Of a stretch of 64,000 nucleotides of DNA, positions 51,510-61,667 are shown piece after piece. A program made the translations under genes and the position numbers. The stretch is from Notospermus geniculatus. Lineage: Eukaryota > Nemertea > Pilidiophora > Heteronemertea > Lineidae. Where the stretch lies: NCBI GenBank assembly GCA_002633025.1, contig NMRB01001398.1:124548-188547 (forward strand), written 5' to 3'. Under the pieces are notes generated by a model that was not told where the DNA came from, ran no database searches, and was given only the letters and a program-made list of their open reading frames with translations. Positions within the stretch are counted from its first letter, which is position 1; each line of letters begins with the position of its first letter.

Positions 51510-52083
51510 ATGACTTTTCAATAGAGAAATACAAAGAAATATCTCCCCTTTGTTTCGCTGTGGCCCCCTACAAAAGAGGGGAACACTGAGAAACAAGGAC
51601 ATTGAGGCACCTTACACCAGAACTCTGCAGTGACAGATGACGATGCTTCAACGATACGGTTAAATCTCCGTCCAAATACCTGCGCCCAATTCAAATATGC
51701 AGATTAGGGCAAATGTCAGTCCATTTTCATCCCGTTACTACAGTACACTGTCCAATCACTGCATTTTTGAATCATTCCTGTGGCGGATATTCTACATTTT
51801 TGGATCACAAAACCCATGAATAATAGGAAATGTGAAGACGTAGGAGCAATCGCTGGTAAAGATAAGCATTTCCCTTTTTCTTGCCTCACGAAATGAACAC
51901 AAAGATGTCATTTGCCGTTTCGATATTGGGGAAAAGAAATGACTGATCGTTAGTGAAAATGGAAGCTTTATTGGGTCCAGGAACTACTAACTCTATTGTA
52001 GTGTTCAGTATAGCTATTATGTCTATTTTGATCATACTTTACCCAATAAGTAGTGGGGTTGTGGTGACTCTATCTCGTACTAT
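51510..52083. other. No gene seen
   Basis: A 67-codon frame from 51953 has a hydrophobic run (IAIMSILIILYPI) and enters the next fold-back. Not supported. Confidence 0.35.
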
Positions 52084-52202
52084 GGCCCGTATTTTAGAAC
52101 GTTCCTTAACATTAAGGTCCACCTTAAATCTATTGTTCTCGATGGTTTTACAATAGACTTAAGGTCGACCTTAACGTTAAGGAACGTTCTAAAATACGAC
52201 CC
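52084..52202. mobile_element. GGGCC-type fold-back, copy 3
   Basis: GTATTTTAGAACGTTCCTTA mirrors TAAGGAACGTTCTAAAATAC. Inner AACATTAAGG and CCTTAACGTT are themselves near-palindromic. Confidence 0.9.
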
Positions 52203-52362
52203 TATGTCTGGTCTGCGGCAATGTACGGTATAGGTTTTACGACAATCAACCACACACCCACTTATCAGTAGGCCCTAGTGGCATGGACGTAAGCTCTGCC
52301 TGGACAAGACCAACTTTAAAGTACACAGCAGTGTAAATACAGCTATTATGTCATTGTATGTA

Positions 52363-52700
52363 TATTTTTCCATCAGAGCCAAAGCATTATTGGCCCTGAT
52401 AGGTATGGAAGAGGCCATCACAAGCTACTCATGTTCCTCACTTGGATGGGGTCTTTTACTTGTCCTTACAAAGGTACAAGGTGCAAGGCACCACGTCGGC
52501 GCCATGCGACGGACTGAAGGGCCAGGGATGATTAATCCCCTGTGGCCAAGGCTTGATTCGAGGTACAAGGCGCAACAGATTACTGTCCCATGCGACGGAC
52601 TGAAGGGCCAGGGATGATGAATCCCATATGGCCCAGATGAGATTCGAACCCCAAACCTATCACTTAAGCAGACATGATAAGCATTACACTATCAGGACTC
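52363..52700 (-). mobile_element. SINE-A with internal duplication
   Basis: Body at 52365-52490. GCGACGGACTGAAGGGCCAG-GGATGAT occurs twice (52506, 52590), and the head GAGATTCGAACCCCAAACC ends near ACACTATCAGGACTC. Confidence 0.88.
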
Positions 52701-53753
52701 TTCCCATTACGTCATCTAAGGATCCACCACACTATCGGGACTGTTCCTTATTGTGTCATCTAAGGATACTCCCACTGAGCCTACCTAAGACACTGCCCTT
52801 TACCATCAACTGGCATAAATACTGCAGAAATATGATTTGACATTTTTCTGCAAAAATGTCAACCGGTAGCAATAAAGATCAAATGGAGTTCCAACTATTT
52901 ACATTTTTCTATAAATTATTTTTCTATAGGTTATTTTTATATAGATTTATTGCACAGCGTCTGCGATTCCAGCTTAACTTAAGCCCATCCATCAAAGGTC
53001 TATAATAAAGAACGCGAAATGATACCTTATAGAACGTTGTTTCAATTTTCCATAGTTTATCTCGCGAGAGCAGGGAGAGCAAATCACCATAAATTTACTT
53101 GATATTTCTGTTGTCAAAGGTATGAGGTGCGTTTCCGACTGGTCGGTGAGCAACTGATACCAAAATTATGAATCGCCATTGAGAATAAGCAATTGCTTAA
53201 TTATTTTGGTTTTCTCTTTTTTGTTGGCGTCCATTCTGTTAAAAGGTTTGGTCCTTTTCACCACCCTAATCAGTCAAAGTTTTGGACAGGAAGCTTTTGT
53301 GTGAACATTGAAATTTTTACTTGTGGAAAAGTTTGTATACAGTACAGGTCACAATTGACATCCCTACGGCTTCGCGTACATTACGATCTCTTGCCTTAGG
53401 AGCAAAATGCCGTTCGTACCTCGATCTGCGGCGCAAATCGAGGTGTAATTAACGGCGGATTAGTGGGCTGGGTTGTTTACATAGTCAACACAAGTGCTCT
53501 CTCTTTAACTTGGCTAAAAGCAACAAATCATGAAAATAAAATCGGGGCACTTCTCAAAGTCATACAGTCGAACTGCAAATTCTTTTCTATATCAAATACT
53601 TCTTTTAAATTTTAAAATACGCCAAGAAATAATGATTTTGGAGAGGTAAATTTGCGACAGGAATAACGCAACGGCTGTTGAGCCATTCATTTCCATCCCC
53701 ACTCTGTCTTCAGCTGGCTTGGGCCGGTGTAACGTAGTGTATTGTGTACACTA
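52701..53753. other. No gene seen
   Basis: 1 kb of AT-rich sequence. ACAGGTCACAATTGACATCCC at about 53343 resembles one end of MITE T, a possible solo end. Confidence 0.4.
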
Positions 53754-53865
53754 NNNNNNNNNNNNNNNNNNNNNNNNNNNNNNNNNNNNNNNNNNNNNNN
53801 NNNNNNNNNNNNNNNNNNNNNNNNNNNNNNNNNNNNNNNNNNNNNNNNNNNNNNNNNNNNNNNNN
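53754..53865. other. Assembly gap (112 N)
   Basis: Run of N. A frame drawn across it is meaningless. Confidence 0.99.
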
Positions 53866-54022
53866 AACTCCAGCTGACTTAAGCCTCCTAGCTACCCGTC
53901 TTAACTTTAAGACACTTTTTTGGCTTAAGTTTTTTTGAGAACTGCAGACTTAGGCCTAAGCCAGGTAAATTGAGGCTTAAGTCAACAAAACTGACTTAAG
54001 ATTCTTTGTGAAACCGGGCCCT
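53866..54022. mobile_element. GGGCCC-type fold-back cut by the gap
   Basis: CTTAAGCC and GGCTTAAG motifs in both directions and the right end TTCTTTGTGAAACCGGGCCC. The matching left end is probably in the gap. Confidence 0.7.
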
Positions 54023-54048
54023 GGGGTGATTAATCTCATATAGACCTG

Positions 54049-54188
54049 GGCTGGGTTGCACAAAACTCATGTTAGCGCTAACATCATGTTAAATGACGTA
54101 AAATGACAATGGATTTTGACGTCATCTAACATAAAAGTTAGCACTAACACCATGTTAGCGCTAACATGAGTTTTGTGCAACCGGCCCC
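54049..54188. mobile_element. GGGCC-type fold-back with long arms
   Basis: GTTGCACAAAACTCATGTTA mirrors TAACATGAGTTTTGTGCAAC. GCGCTAACAT/ATGTTAGCGC continue the arms. It sits inside SINE-A (GGGGTGATTAATCTCATATA left, AGGCTGAAGCATTATTG right). Confidence 0.92.
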
Positions 54189-54420
54189 AGGCTGAAGCAT
54201 TATTGTCCCTGCTAAGTATGGAAGAGGCCATCTCAAGTTACTCATGTCCCTCACTTGGACGGGGTCTTTTACTTGCCCTTGCAAGGCACAAGGTACAAGG
54301 CACCACGGCTTACTGTCGCCTGTGACCAACGTGAAAAGCCAGGGATAATTAATTCCTTATGGCCAGGCGTGGATTCAAACCCGCAACTTGCCACTTCCTA
54401 AGCAAACTCTCTAATCACTC
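54189..54420 (-). mobile_element. SINE-A body and head
   Basis: CATCTCAAGTTACTCATGTC, TTGGACGGGGTCTTTTACTT and the head GTGGATTCAAACCCGCAAC. Confidence 0.88.
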
Positions 54421-55311
54421 ACCTGATCCACATTGGAGATGTAGCCTTTTATTATCGAAGTGCAAACCACTGGATGGTATCCGAGAGTAAAAATTCTACC
54501 ACTCGACAAATTTTAGTATTCTAAGATAGGTCGGTTGCAGAAAAATTTGCAAAACGAAGTACCGGTATCTCAATTTCCAGACAGCTTGAAAACATTTCTG
54601 TAATGTGTTAGTGCAGAACTTTTGTTAACTGCATAATAAGAACCTATTAGATTTCTTCAATGCTTCCACATGCATTGTATAAGGCCAAAAAAAAACACCT
54701 TTGGTTCAGGTAACCCGACCGACCCTATTTTTTGCCCCAAAAATGCCTACTCAAAAATTTTTATTGCCAAATTTTCGTCTCCCTCAAATTTATGCCCCTT
54801 TCATTGTCAAAAGAACCGCCAAAAACACAACCACAGCGCCACAACGGCGCCTTGTATGACTAGTAAAGCACGCTGAGCAAAAGTTTTTGCATAGTAAATG
54901 GTCAAGTTTTTTACCAGCTACCACCAAAAAACTGTACAGTAAAGCATGAGAAGGAGAGGTTTTGTGACTCTTGCTGCAAAGGAGATATAAGTTCATGATG
55001 AAATTTACTGGAAACTGAACTAGACACAATGAGAGTATGGCATTGAGTGAGCTGGTGTCCACTGACAGGTTTACCACACAACTTCTCACAGTAAAAAAAA
55101 ATATCAAAAAAAAAAAAAATCCCTACCGACCTACCCACCTCCAGAGGGAGTCCGTTACCTGAACCAAAGGTTTTTTTTTTTTGGCCTAATGAAATAGACT
55201 CTTCAGTTTCCGCCAACTTTTTTTAACGAAGACATTTTTCTCTAAGTTCATTTCAATGCAATATTTATGAGAAAGAAAAAAATAAAAAATTCTGAAAAGT
55301 CATCGAAACCC
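54421..55311. mobile_element. Inverted repeat with GGTTCAGGTAAC arms
   Basis: AAGGCCAAAAAAAAACACCT with TTTGGTTCAGGTAACC (54682-54712) mirrors GTTACCTGAACCAAAGGTTT with TTTTTTTTGGCC (55155-55188), implying a TIR element of about 510 bp at 54680-55190. The flanks hold nothing recognised. Confidence 0.7.
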
Positions 55312-55374
55312 TGTCACATAGGTATTCATCTGAAAGTGCTCACTGAGAGCTTTCCAATGAATAACTATTCAATA
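55312..55374. mobile_element. hp75 hairpin, copy 3
   Basis: CATAGGTATTCATCTGAAAG pairs with CTTTCCAATGAATAACTAT. GAAAGGGTAAAT follows about 70 bp later. Confidence 0.75.
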
Positions 55375-55835
55375 AAGTTTTCTTACATTTTAGCCCTTTT
55401 TTGTAGATTATTTTAAAAGATGATGGAACATTAGGTTGCATTGAAAGGGTAAATGGGTCTGCACTCCGGAGTAAGCTCCCATTCGAATTGGAACGAGACA
55501 TTGCCGTAGAAGGCATCAGGTTAAAATCTAGGGATCGTCTTGCCTTAGACAGTAGCCGTCCATTTCACTTCAAATTGACAACGGTTTTCCACAAAGATGC
55601 CGAGATGCACTGCATGTCTGCTGTGCAACTCTGCCTTGGGAGTCGGGAAATGTTTTTCTGGGAAAAAATAGATGCTTTGTTATTGTGTAAATATCGGAAC
55701 AATGCCATGGGGCGCTGTTGCAAGAGCGCTTTTGTGTTATCATAATTTCATCCTTTTTTAAAGGAGTTATTGCAGAAGATATTGTCCTTAATGTTACACT
55801 GGCACTTGGCTCCATTTCTACACGGAGTTACCTAA
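55375..55835. other. No confident gene
   Basis: An 85-codon + frame at 55488-55745 and an 81-codon antisense frame overlap. Neither was recognised. Confidence 0.3.
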
Positions 55836-56070
55836 AGGGCGCCGCACACTTGCCATGTTTTCGAGCGATTTTCTAGGCGACCGGCCTTGCGACCACAGCA
55901 GCGACTGAACATATTTTTAGTTTTTTTTAGTTTTCGTTGACTCCTTTGCGACAAATACTTCTTTGGAAGATCAGTGATATCACTGATCGACCTCAAAGGT
56001 AATTATCGCATACGACGCAGTAGTCGCATCGGTAGTCACCCCCATTTTAGTCGCACATATGCGCCGCCCT
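55836..56070. mobile_element. GCGACT-related TIR element
   Basis: The ends AGGGCGCCGCACACTTGCC and GCACATATGCGCCGCCCT are imperfect inverted repeats. The interior is rich in GCGACC, GCGACTGA and GTAGTCGCATCGG. Confidence 0.7.
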
Positions 56071-56389
56071 TAACACAACCTTGTTTATAATGTGTCAGCG
56101 CCTTGATAGCCTAAGGTTATGGTTAGTGATAAAACTCGGAATGAAGCGAAACGAAATGAAATCCTCGAAATGGGACTCGCAAGGAATTTGAGAACTAACT
56201 TAGGCTTAATTAAGTGTCATTATGCTTCTGCCTTGAGATTGACATTTTTTTTCAACATACCACACAAAATTGCGAGGCAGAAATCTCACTGAAATTACGC
56301 ACACACGTGAGCTATCTGCCTAGCAAACGGTCTCAAATAACTTTTTGCTCAGCAGATAGTTCCAGTGTGCGGCAGGCTTGAGATGGCCG

Positions 56390-56480
56390 GTTACTTATCC
56401 ATAGGGTCCAAGTTCGATTCAAACCCAGGATCGCTACTCGTGAAGCGAACATAATAACCATTGAACTATCGACGCTCCTC
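56390..56480 (-). mobile_element. SINE-A tRNA-like head
   Basis: TTCGATTCAAACCCAGGATC and AATAACCATTGAACTATCGA. Confidence 0.7.
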
Positions 56481-56574
56481 AGTAGGCCTAATTATTGATT
56501 TCAGTTATGGTCAACGCGGCCTGTTAAACATGACTTTACGGTATTTTGTTTACGTCCCTAAAAACCCCTACCCT

Positions 56575-56841
56575 CTACGCCCCACTCATTGTTTGTGGCC
56601 TAGTCGCTAAATCATACGACCTTATTGACACTCCCCCCTTGTTACGAGAGGAATCCACGTCTTTTTTCCAAGCAAGTAACATAAATTGCAGGATATTAGC
56701 CGAGATAATTTTGGTGTAATTTCCGTTATCCTCGAGTAATGTGACAGGCACGACAAGGATATGATTTTTCTCTTCGATGCTGCCTTTGTAGTCAAGTTGT
56801 AACGTGCTGGCGTTATTTGTGCGTCTCTTATTTCTATGCAC
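56575..56841 (-). CDS. Unrecognised 88-codon ORF, protein-like codon pattern
   Basis: Frame from ATG (complement of 56839-56841) to TAG at 56575. It is polar with an ordered look: STLQLDYKGSIEEKNHILVV, PVTLLEDNGNYTKIISANIL, FMLLAWKKDVDSSRN. First codon positions are purine-rich, as in real coding DNA. It ends before fold-back MITE W starts. No domain is known to me. No splice or promoter context was found. Confidence 0.25.
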   Translation of the reverse strand: MHRNKRRTNNASTLQLDYKGSIEEKNHILVVPVTLLEDNGNYTKIISANILQFMLLAWKKDVDSSRNKGGVSIRSYDLATRPQTMSGA

Positions 56842-56897
56842 CGTTACTGCATGTGAAGAACAATGTAACGGGGTGTGACTCTAGTGGGGTGCAGTGA

Positions 56898-57425
56898 TAG
56901 GGCCGTTTACACGACAGGCAAAAATCCACATACGATCCGATCGAATCTGATTGTGGTTCAAAACTCTTGCGTGTAAACGCTACCCAATGTGGTCTAATGT
57001 ACATGTAGTTCAATGTGGATTTAAAATGAACCACCGATTTTGCTGGTCCCGAGACCACATTCGACCGCATTAGACCACATTGAACCACATACGACCAGAT
57101 TCAAATTGCTCGTCTAAACGCAAATGAGACCTGAATCCGGATTCATCCTACCTACGCGCATGCGCATTTGATGAGTTTACATTGGTTACACTTTCATGGA
57201 CGCTATACCCGAATAGTACCACAGTAGAAGTTTTCTACCTCCACTGAGCGCATCGCTGTGGAGAGTTCCACGAGGGTAATTTGAAGTCGGAATGCGACCA
57301 GATTAACGTGCCCGTGTAAACGCTACCCAAAAACTAGGACCACATCCGGTCAATTATGTGGGCCGATCGGATTGAATCGGATCGAATCTGAATGTGGTTT
57401 TTTGGCTTGTCGTCTAAATGGCCCT
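56898..57425. mobile_element. 528-bp TIR element W
   Basis: Ends AGGGCCGTTTACACGACAGG and CTTGTCGTCTAAATGGCCCT. The subterminal parts mirror each other (GATCCGATCGAATCTGATTG against GGATCGAATCTGAATGTGG), and CGTGTAAACGCTACCCAA occurs in both halves. AT flanks both ends. Non-autonomous, no transposase seen. Confidence 0.9.
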
Positions 57426-57442
57426 ATTGTATTGTAGTTGAT

Positions 57443-57700
57443 ATTTCCGTCAGGGCCGAACCCACAGCATTATTGACCCTGGTAAGTACGGAATTGACCA
57501 TCTCAGGCTACACACGTTCCTCACATGGATGAGGTCTTTTACTTGCCCTTGCAAAGACACAAGGTACAAGACACCTGTCTCATGCGACGGACGTGAAGAG
57601 TCAGGGATGATGGTTAATCCCATATGGCCCAGGCTGGATTTGAACCTAGGACCTGCAGCTTGCTAAGCGGACATGATAACCACTAGGCCATCACGGCTCC
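57443..57700 (-). mobile_element. SINE-A, full length
   Basis: Tail ATTTCCGTCAGGGCCGAACC through body TACTTGCCCTTGCAAAGACA to the head GATTTGAACCTAGGACCTGC and ATAACCACTAGGCCATCACG. Confidence 0.92.
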
Positions 57701-59214
57701 ATCTTAACTTCTCTCGAACTTCTCCACGGCTTAACTTCTCCACGGCTCCCAATCTTAACTATCTTAGAGGACCACGATATTGCTACTTTTTCTCGACAGC
57801 CGGCGCCACTGTGCCACTCTCCAACCCAGGGACTAACTACGTTGTCGGCGAATTGACCCGATTTACTACGCACTTTTTGTAATGCATTTTTGTAGTTCGT
57901 CTTACTACCGCTAGGTGGCTCTCTCTACGTCGGCAGTCAAATAACGCATTTGAGATCCAATGCTCCTTTAACTTCAGTTTTACCATAGTTTTAACCCACA
58001 GAAACGGCTTACAGGGATGACTGAACTGAAGCTACCAGATTTAGACACATTTTCGTCACAAAGGTCAAGACTAATTCCTCAAATACCTTCTAAATAGACC
58101 GACAAAACCCACAAACACGACAATATCAATACGACATTAGAATTCCATTCATTCTGTCTGTCCTGGTCTAATATTAAAGTTTATCTAAAATGAATAAATC
58201 GTCCCCATTACACGCATGATTTAAACATGCACACACAACAGTAACATATACGTTCTGGTCTATTTCCACGTTTTATTCACACCCGATTGAATTGCATTTC
58301 GTTTCGGATCGATCCCCATATCGAAAACACCCAGACTGGATAAACGTGCACATTGTTGAAATCCTACACCTAATTGAACACGAATTCTTATCGTAAATCA
58401 AATCCACGAAACAGGTATTGCCCAATTTTTGGGATGACAAAAAAGATGAAAATAGACCAGGAACAAACAGAATTTTGAAAGGAACAATGTAGCAGTACAT
58501 TCCAATACATCTTGATATGTGCGTTTGCAACCAAATTTTTACCTGATTTTTTTGAAATTTGTTATAAAGCCTACAGCTTAATGTAGGTGGATATATAGGC
58601 CTAGACCAACAATACATTGAATGGCCACCATACACGATTCAATTTTCGGCATTTTTTAAAATTCAAATTGCGGGCCTATATATGTTGGTTTAATGTAGGT
58701 GGACATTAGGCCTATTAGAGGTTTCCCACTGGGCGTCAAAATGAAGCCATGGAGGCTGCCATCTTGTTCTCGGTTCAAAAGTTTAGCGGCCCGTACAGAC
58801 AACTGGGAGCATACAACTCAACAAATCACTTTACCTCTCACAGTTTCTGAACATAAGTAGTTGGTCTGGTGTGAAAACCGTGTTGAAAACAAAGCGAATC
58901 GTTGATACGGCTTGCTGTAGACAGTGGTGGAAGAGGTCTGATGACTGCCGGCAACGTCCAAACTGCGTCAAAAACACTATGTTGATGCTGTGACGTTGCG
59001 TCATTTGACGGCCAATATGGCTGAAATTTTGAGGTGTGACGTCATGTGGAAAAACCTGCCCGTTTCCACATGGCCATTATTTTGAGCGAAGATTCTGACT
59101 GATATTGGACACTGATACTCAGCATTCTTCCGCTGCTGGTCAGAAAAATGCCAACGGGCACTCTGCCTGAAAGAGTTAACTTTTGAGCAACCCCAGGTAC
59201 CCCTTAAATTTTCA
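57701..59214. other. No confident gene
   Basis: Contains repeated CTTAACTTCTCCACGGCT (57712-57750), a Cys-rich minus frame of 120 codons (58273-58635) not recognised, and AGAGGTTTCCCACTGGGCGT at 58717, which resembles the end of the fold-back nested at 17394. Confidence 0.35.
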
Positions 59215-59360
59215 CCTGGGTGGGGTGAAGCAAGCGAGGCAAAGTGACTTGCTCAAGGTCACAAGCTAGCGTGTTTTTTTCTTGGTCAGGACTGGGAATC
59301 GAACCCAGGACCCTCTGATCGGGAGTCCGTCTCGCTAACCACTAGACCACGCCGACCCTA
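59215..59360 (-). mobile_element. SINE with MIR/CORE-like core
   Basis: Antisense head GGAATCGAACCCAGGACCCT with CTCGCTAACCACTAGACCAC. The core CAAAGTGACTTGCTCAAGGT-CACA closely resembles the conserved core of MIR/CORE SINEs. Related to SINE-B. Confidence 0.75.
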
Positions 59361-59758
59361 GGACAGTGGTATGCACACGGCACTAAGGAAACTTGGCTTC
59401 GGATGCATAAAACTTATGTCAATTTCACTTCTCCATAATTTCCTGCGTACATTTCTTCCCCGCAGTTATGGCACGCAGGTCTATTGACAAAATCTGCTGG
59501 CGTGCTAACAGGTGCAGCCCAACAGGAAAACTAAATATTGACGATGAGGAGATTCTAATCGATGGCAAAACTCGTCAGGATTTTCGAGCACCACCCGTGT
59601 ATTGGTGGTATATTTGTAAAGGATTTTCTGTTTGACTTTCTGTATGAATCAACATAAACGCTGGATGAACAAGTTGAAGTGAAATCACTGCTTGAGTCAA
59701 GTGCTTGTGGTGATTAAATCTACTGTGCAGTGCGGGGCCGTCGAATAAATTGCATCTG
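59361..59758. other. No gene seen
   Basis: Nothing recognised. Confidence 0.4.
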
Positions 59759-60092
59759 CAGGGTTTCCGCCAGGGTTGTCAAGGAGGGGGGAGGGAAAAA
59801 AATTTCAAAAAAAATTTTTTTCGAAAATTTTTTTTTTTTTCAAACATTTTTTGGGGGTTTTTTTGGGTTAAAAATGGCCTCCAGAGTCATTTGTTACACT
59901 CCAAAATGCAAAATTAGTCTTCCTTCTGCATGAAAAATGCATTTGAAATGTGACAAATTAAAGAAAAACACTACTGAAGTGAAAATAGTGATATTTGAAA
60001 AAGGTTAGTCTGCAAACTTGAGGGGGGATATCCCCTCCTTGAAATTTTTGAGGAGGGGATTCATCCCCCCCCCCCCTCTGGCGGAAACACTG
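59759..60092. mobile_element. CAGGGTTTCCGCC element, copy 2
   Basis: Ends CAGGGTTTCCGCCAG and CTGGCGGAAACACTG. Mirrored AGGAGGGGA/TCCCCTCCTT segments and A/T homopolymers inside. Host site not identified. Confidence 0.85.
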
Positions 60093-60139
60093 ATCCCTGA
60101 AGGTGAACATGGTTGAACTCGATAGCGCAATATACATCT

Positions 60140-60162
60140 ATTGGTTGGATCCGCCCCTGAAA
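60140..60162. mobile_element. Solo hAT-like end
   Basis: TTGGATCCGCCCCTGAAAAT, as at 7032. No partner end was found nearby. Confidence 0.5.
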
Positions 60163-60684
60163 ATGAGCGGCCATGATGTCAGTGTGAGAACTAGTAGCCA
60201 CCATCTTTGTTAGAAAGGTACGTCTACAGCTCTACTGAGCGTTCGTCAAAAAAGGTATTAGCCTACACATAGGCCTCGCGGCAACAGCTCAACTGAAAAT
60301 ACATCCAAATGGGTTTACATTCACATACTTCAGGGCAATTAGCACTTTCGTTCCGACGTTCTTCGTCAGCGGAATTCAATATGTTTCGCAACACGTCTCA
60401 CAATGTCTCTTTGCCCATCTAAGTAATTAAATTCCCCTCATTAGCAACACGAACAGACTAATTAATCATCTGTAGAGCAAATTAATTAGCAGTAATTTTA
60501 GAAAATCCGTTTCTTTGGAAGATAGCTTTGTCAATTTTAAATGAAACCTGTCACATTTGGTGTCTCTAAGGGAAGAAGATGAGTTCAGTCACGTTTGATG
60601 GCGTGCTTTTCGACGTTTTTCGTGTAAAATGACCTCCTGTGATATTCTTCACTTTTGTTTTAATGAGATTGTCTTAACACTTCG
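60163..60684. other. No gene seen
   Basis: 60170-60220 resembles 22024-22080 (GGCCATGATGTCAGTGTGAG, CCACCATCTTTGTTAGAAAG). TTAATTA-rich further on. Confidence 0.4.
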
Positions 60685-60689
60685 GGGTG

Positions 60690-60905
60690 TCAGGGTGGCG
60701 CAGTGGAAACATCGGCGCCTGCCACCACTGAGGTCGCGGGTTCGATCCCCGGTCGTTCAAGTGGCTTTATGTGGTAGAGAGGGCGATCTCTCCTCGACAT
60801 CGTAGGTTTCCTCCGGGGGCTCCGGTTTCCTCCTACATATCATTAATATCGTCCAGTATTGTTTGATGAGTAGCTACATGTATAATGCCCTAAGTGGGCA
60901 CCTGC
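60690..60905 (+). mobile_element. SINE-C
   Basis: tRNA-like head AGGGTGGCGCAGTGGAAACA with B box GGTTCGATCCCCGG, then TCCTCCGGGGGCTCCGGTTT and a 3' part CCCTAAGTGGGCACCTGCAC. Single copy in this window. Not a functional tRNA, since the anticodon arm does not fold cleanly and SINE-like sequence continues. Confidence 0.7.
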
Positions 60906-61026
60906 ACTCGTGAGATAATATTTTTTTAACACTTTCACTACCACGGCATTTTTTTCAAAAATGAAAATTATGTAATAAATGAAAATTATGTAATAAGATA
61001 AGTCTTAAAAGGTAACTTTAATAGAA

Positions 61027-61178
61027 TCTGTTACATTGGTATTCCCTGGAAAGCTCTCGGAGAGTACTTTCCAATCAATACCTATGCGACATGGTTTCTG
61101 TAACGCTGTCACATAGGTATTCATTGGAAATCTCTTAAGGCGTACTTCCCACTGAATACCTACATGACAGGGTTTATG
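61027..61178. mobile_element. hp75 hairpins, copies 4 and 5 in tandem
   Basis: GGTATTCCCTGGAAAGCTCT with GTACTTTCCAATCAATACC, then ATAGGTATTCATTGGAAATC with ACTTCCCACTGAATACCTA. Each folds into an imperfect stem of about 30 bp. Confidence 0.85.
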
Positions 61179-61184
61179 AAAGAT

Positions 61185-61455
61185 TTAAAGCCCCACAGTA
61201 TTGAATTTTACGATATTTTCAAAAAGTTAGGAGAGTGCACATAGAGGTCCCATAGCCTCGTGAAGGTCCCCAAAATGCTTGCCTGATACGCACTTCACAG
61301 AATCAAGGCCTAGTTTTCAGCACGCATTGGAAAAAACTGCAGGGAGAGCTCTAATGTATTCTGACAGAGCGTAGTACATTTTACACTACGCTGACGTCGT
61401 GTGAGAATCGCGGCGATGATTTGCGTTTTTCACATTCAATACAGTGGGGCTTTAA
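61185..61455. mobile_element. TTAA-flanked MITE (271 bp)
   Basis: TTAAAGCCCCACAGTATTGA and TCAATACAGTGGGGCTTTAA are inverted 20-mers with two mismatches. TTAA at both ends suggests piggyBac/Kolobok-type mobilisation. Confidence 0.9.
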
Positions 61456-61465
61456 GGACTTGGGA

Positions 61466-61533
61466 GATTTGCCAGTTTCAATGACAAGTGACAGTGAAAG
61501 ATTTGCCAGTTTCAATGACAAGTGACAGTGAAG
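61466..61533. repeat. 34-bp exact direct duplication
   Basis: GATTTGCCAGTTTCAATGAC-AAGTGACAGTGAA occurs twice in tandem. Confidence 0.95.
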
Positions 61534-61667
61534 GGGTTAAAGTAATTGGGACAATTAATGGAGATTAATCAAATGTTAATTATAATAATAAATTAATTAT
61601 CGCTCGCTTATCAATTTCTATTATCGGTAGTATCGTGAATCCACGAGATTATATTCAGGCAGATAAT

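Larger units (their letters stand above)
60927..61547. mobile_element. Composite MITE P (about 620 bp)
   Basis: The outer ends TTTAACACTTTCACTACCAC and AGTGACAGTGAAGGGGTTAA are inverted repeats. It holds two hp75 hairpins (61027-61098, 61104-61178), the TTAA element at 61185-61455 and a 34-bp duplication at 61466-61533. Confidence 0.75.

Noticed and set aside
53744-53938. ORF across the N run
   Set aside because: The frame is carried through 112 unknown bases and has no meaning.
60690-60765. tRNA gene
   Set aside because: A and B boxes are present, but the acceptor and anticodon arms do not fold cleanly and the sequence continues as SINE. The same applies to the heads of SINE-A and SINE-B copies.
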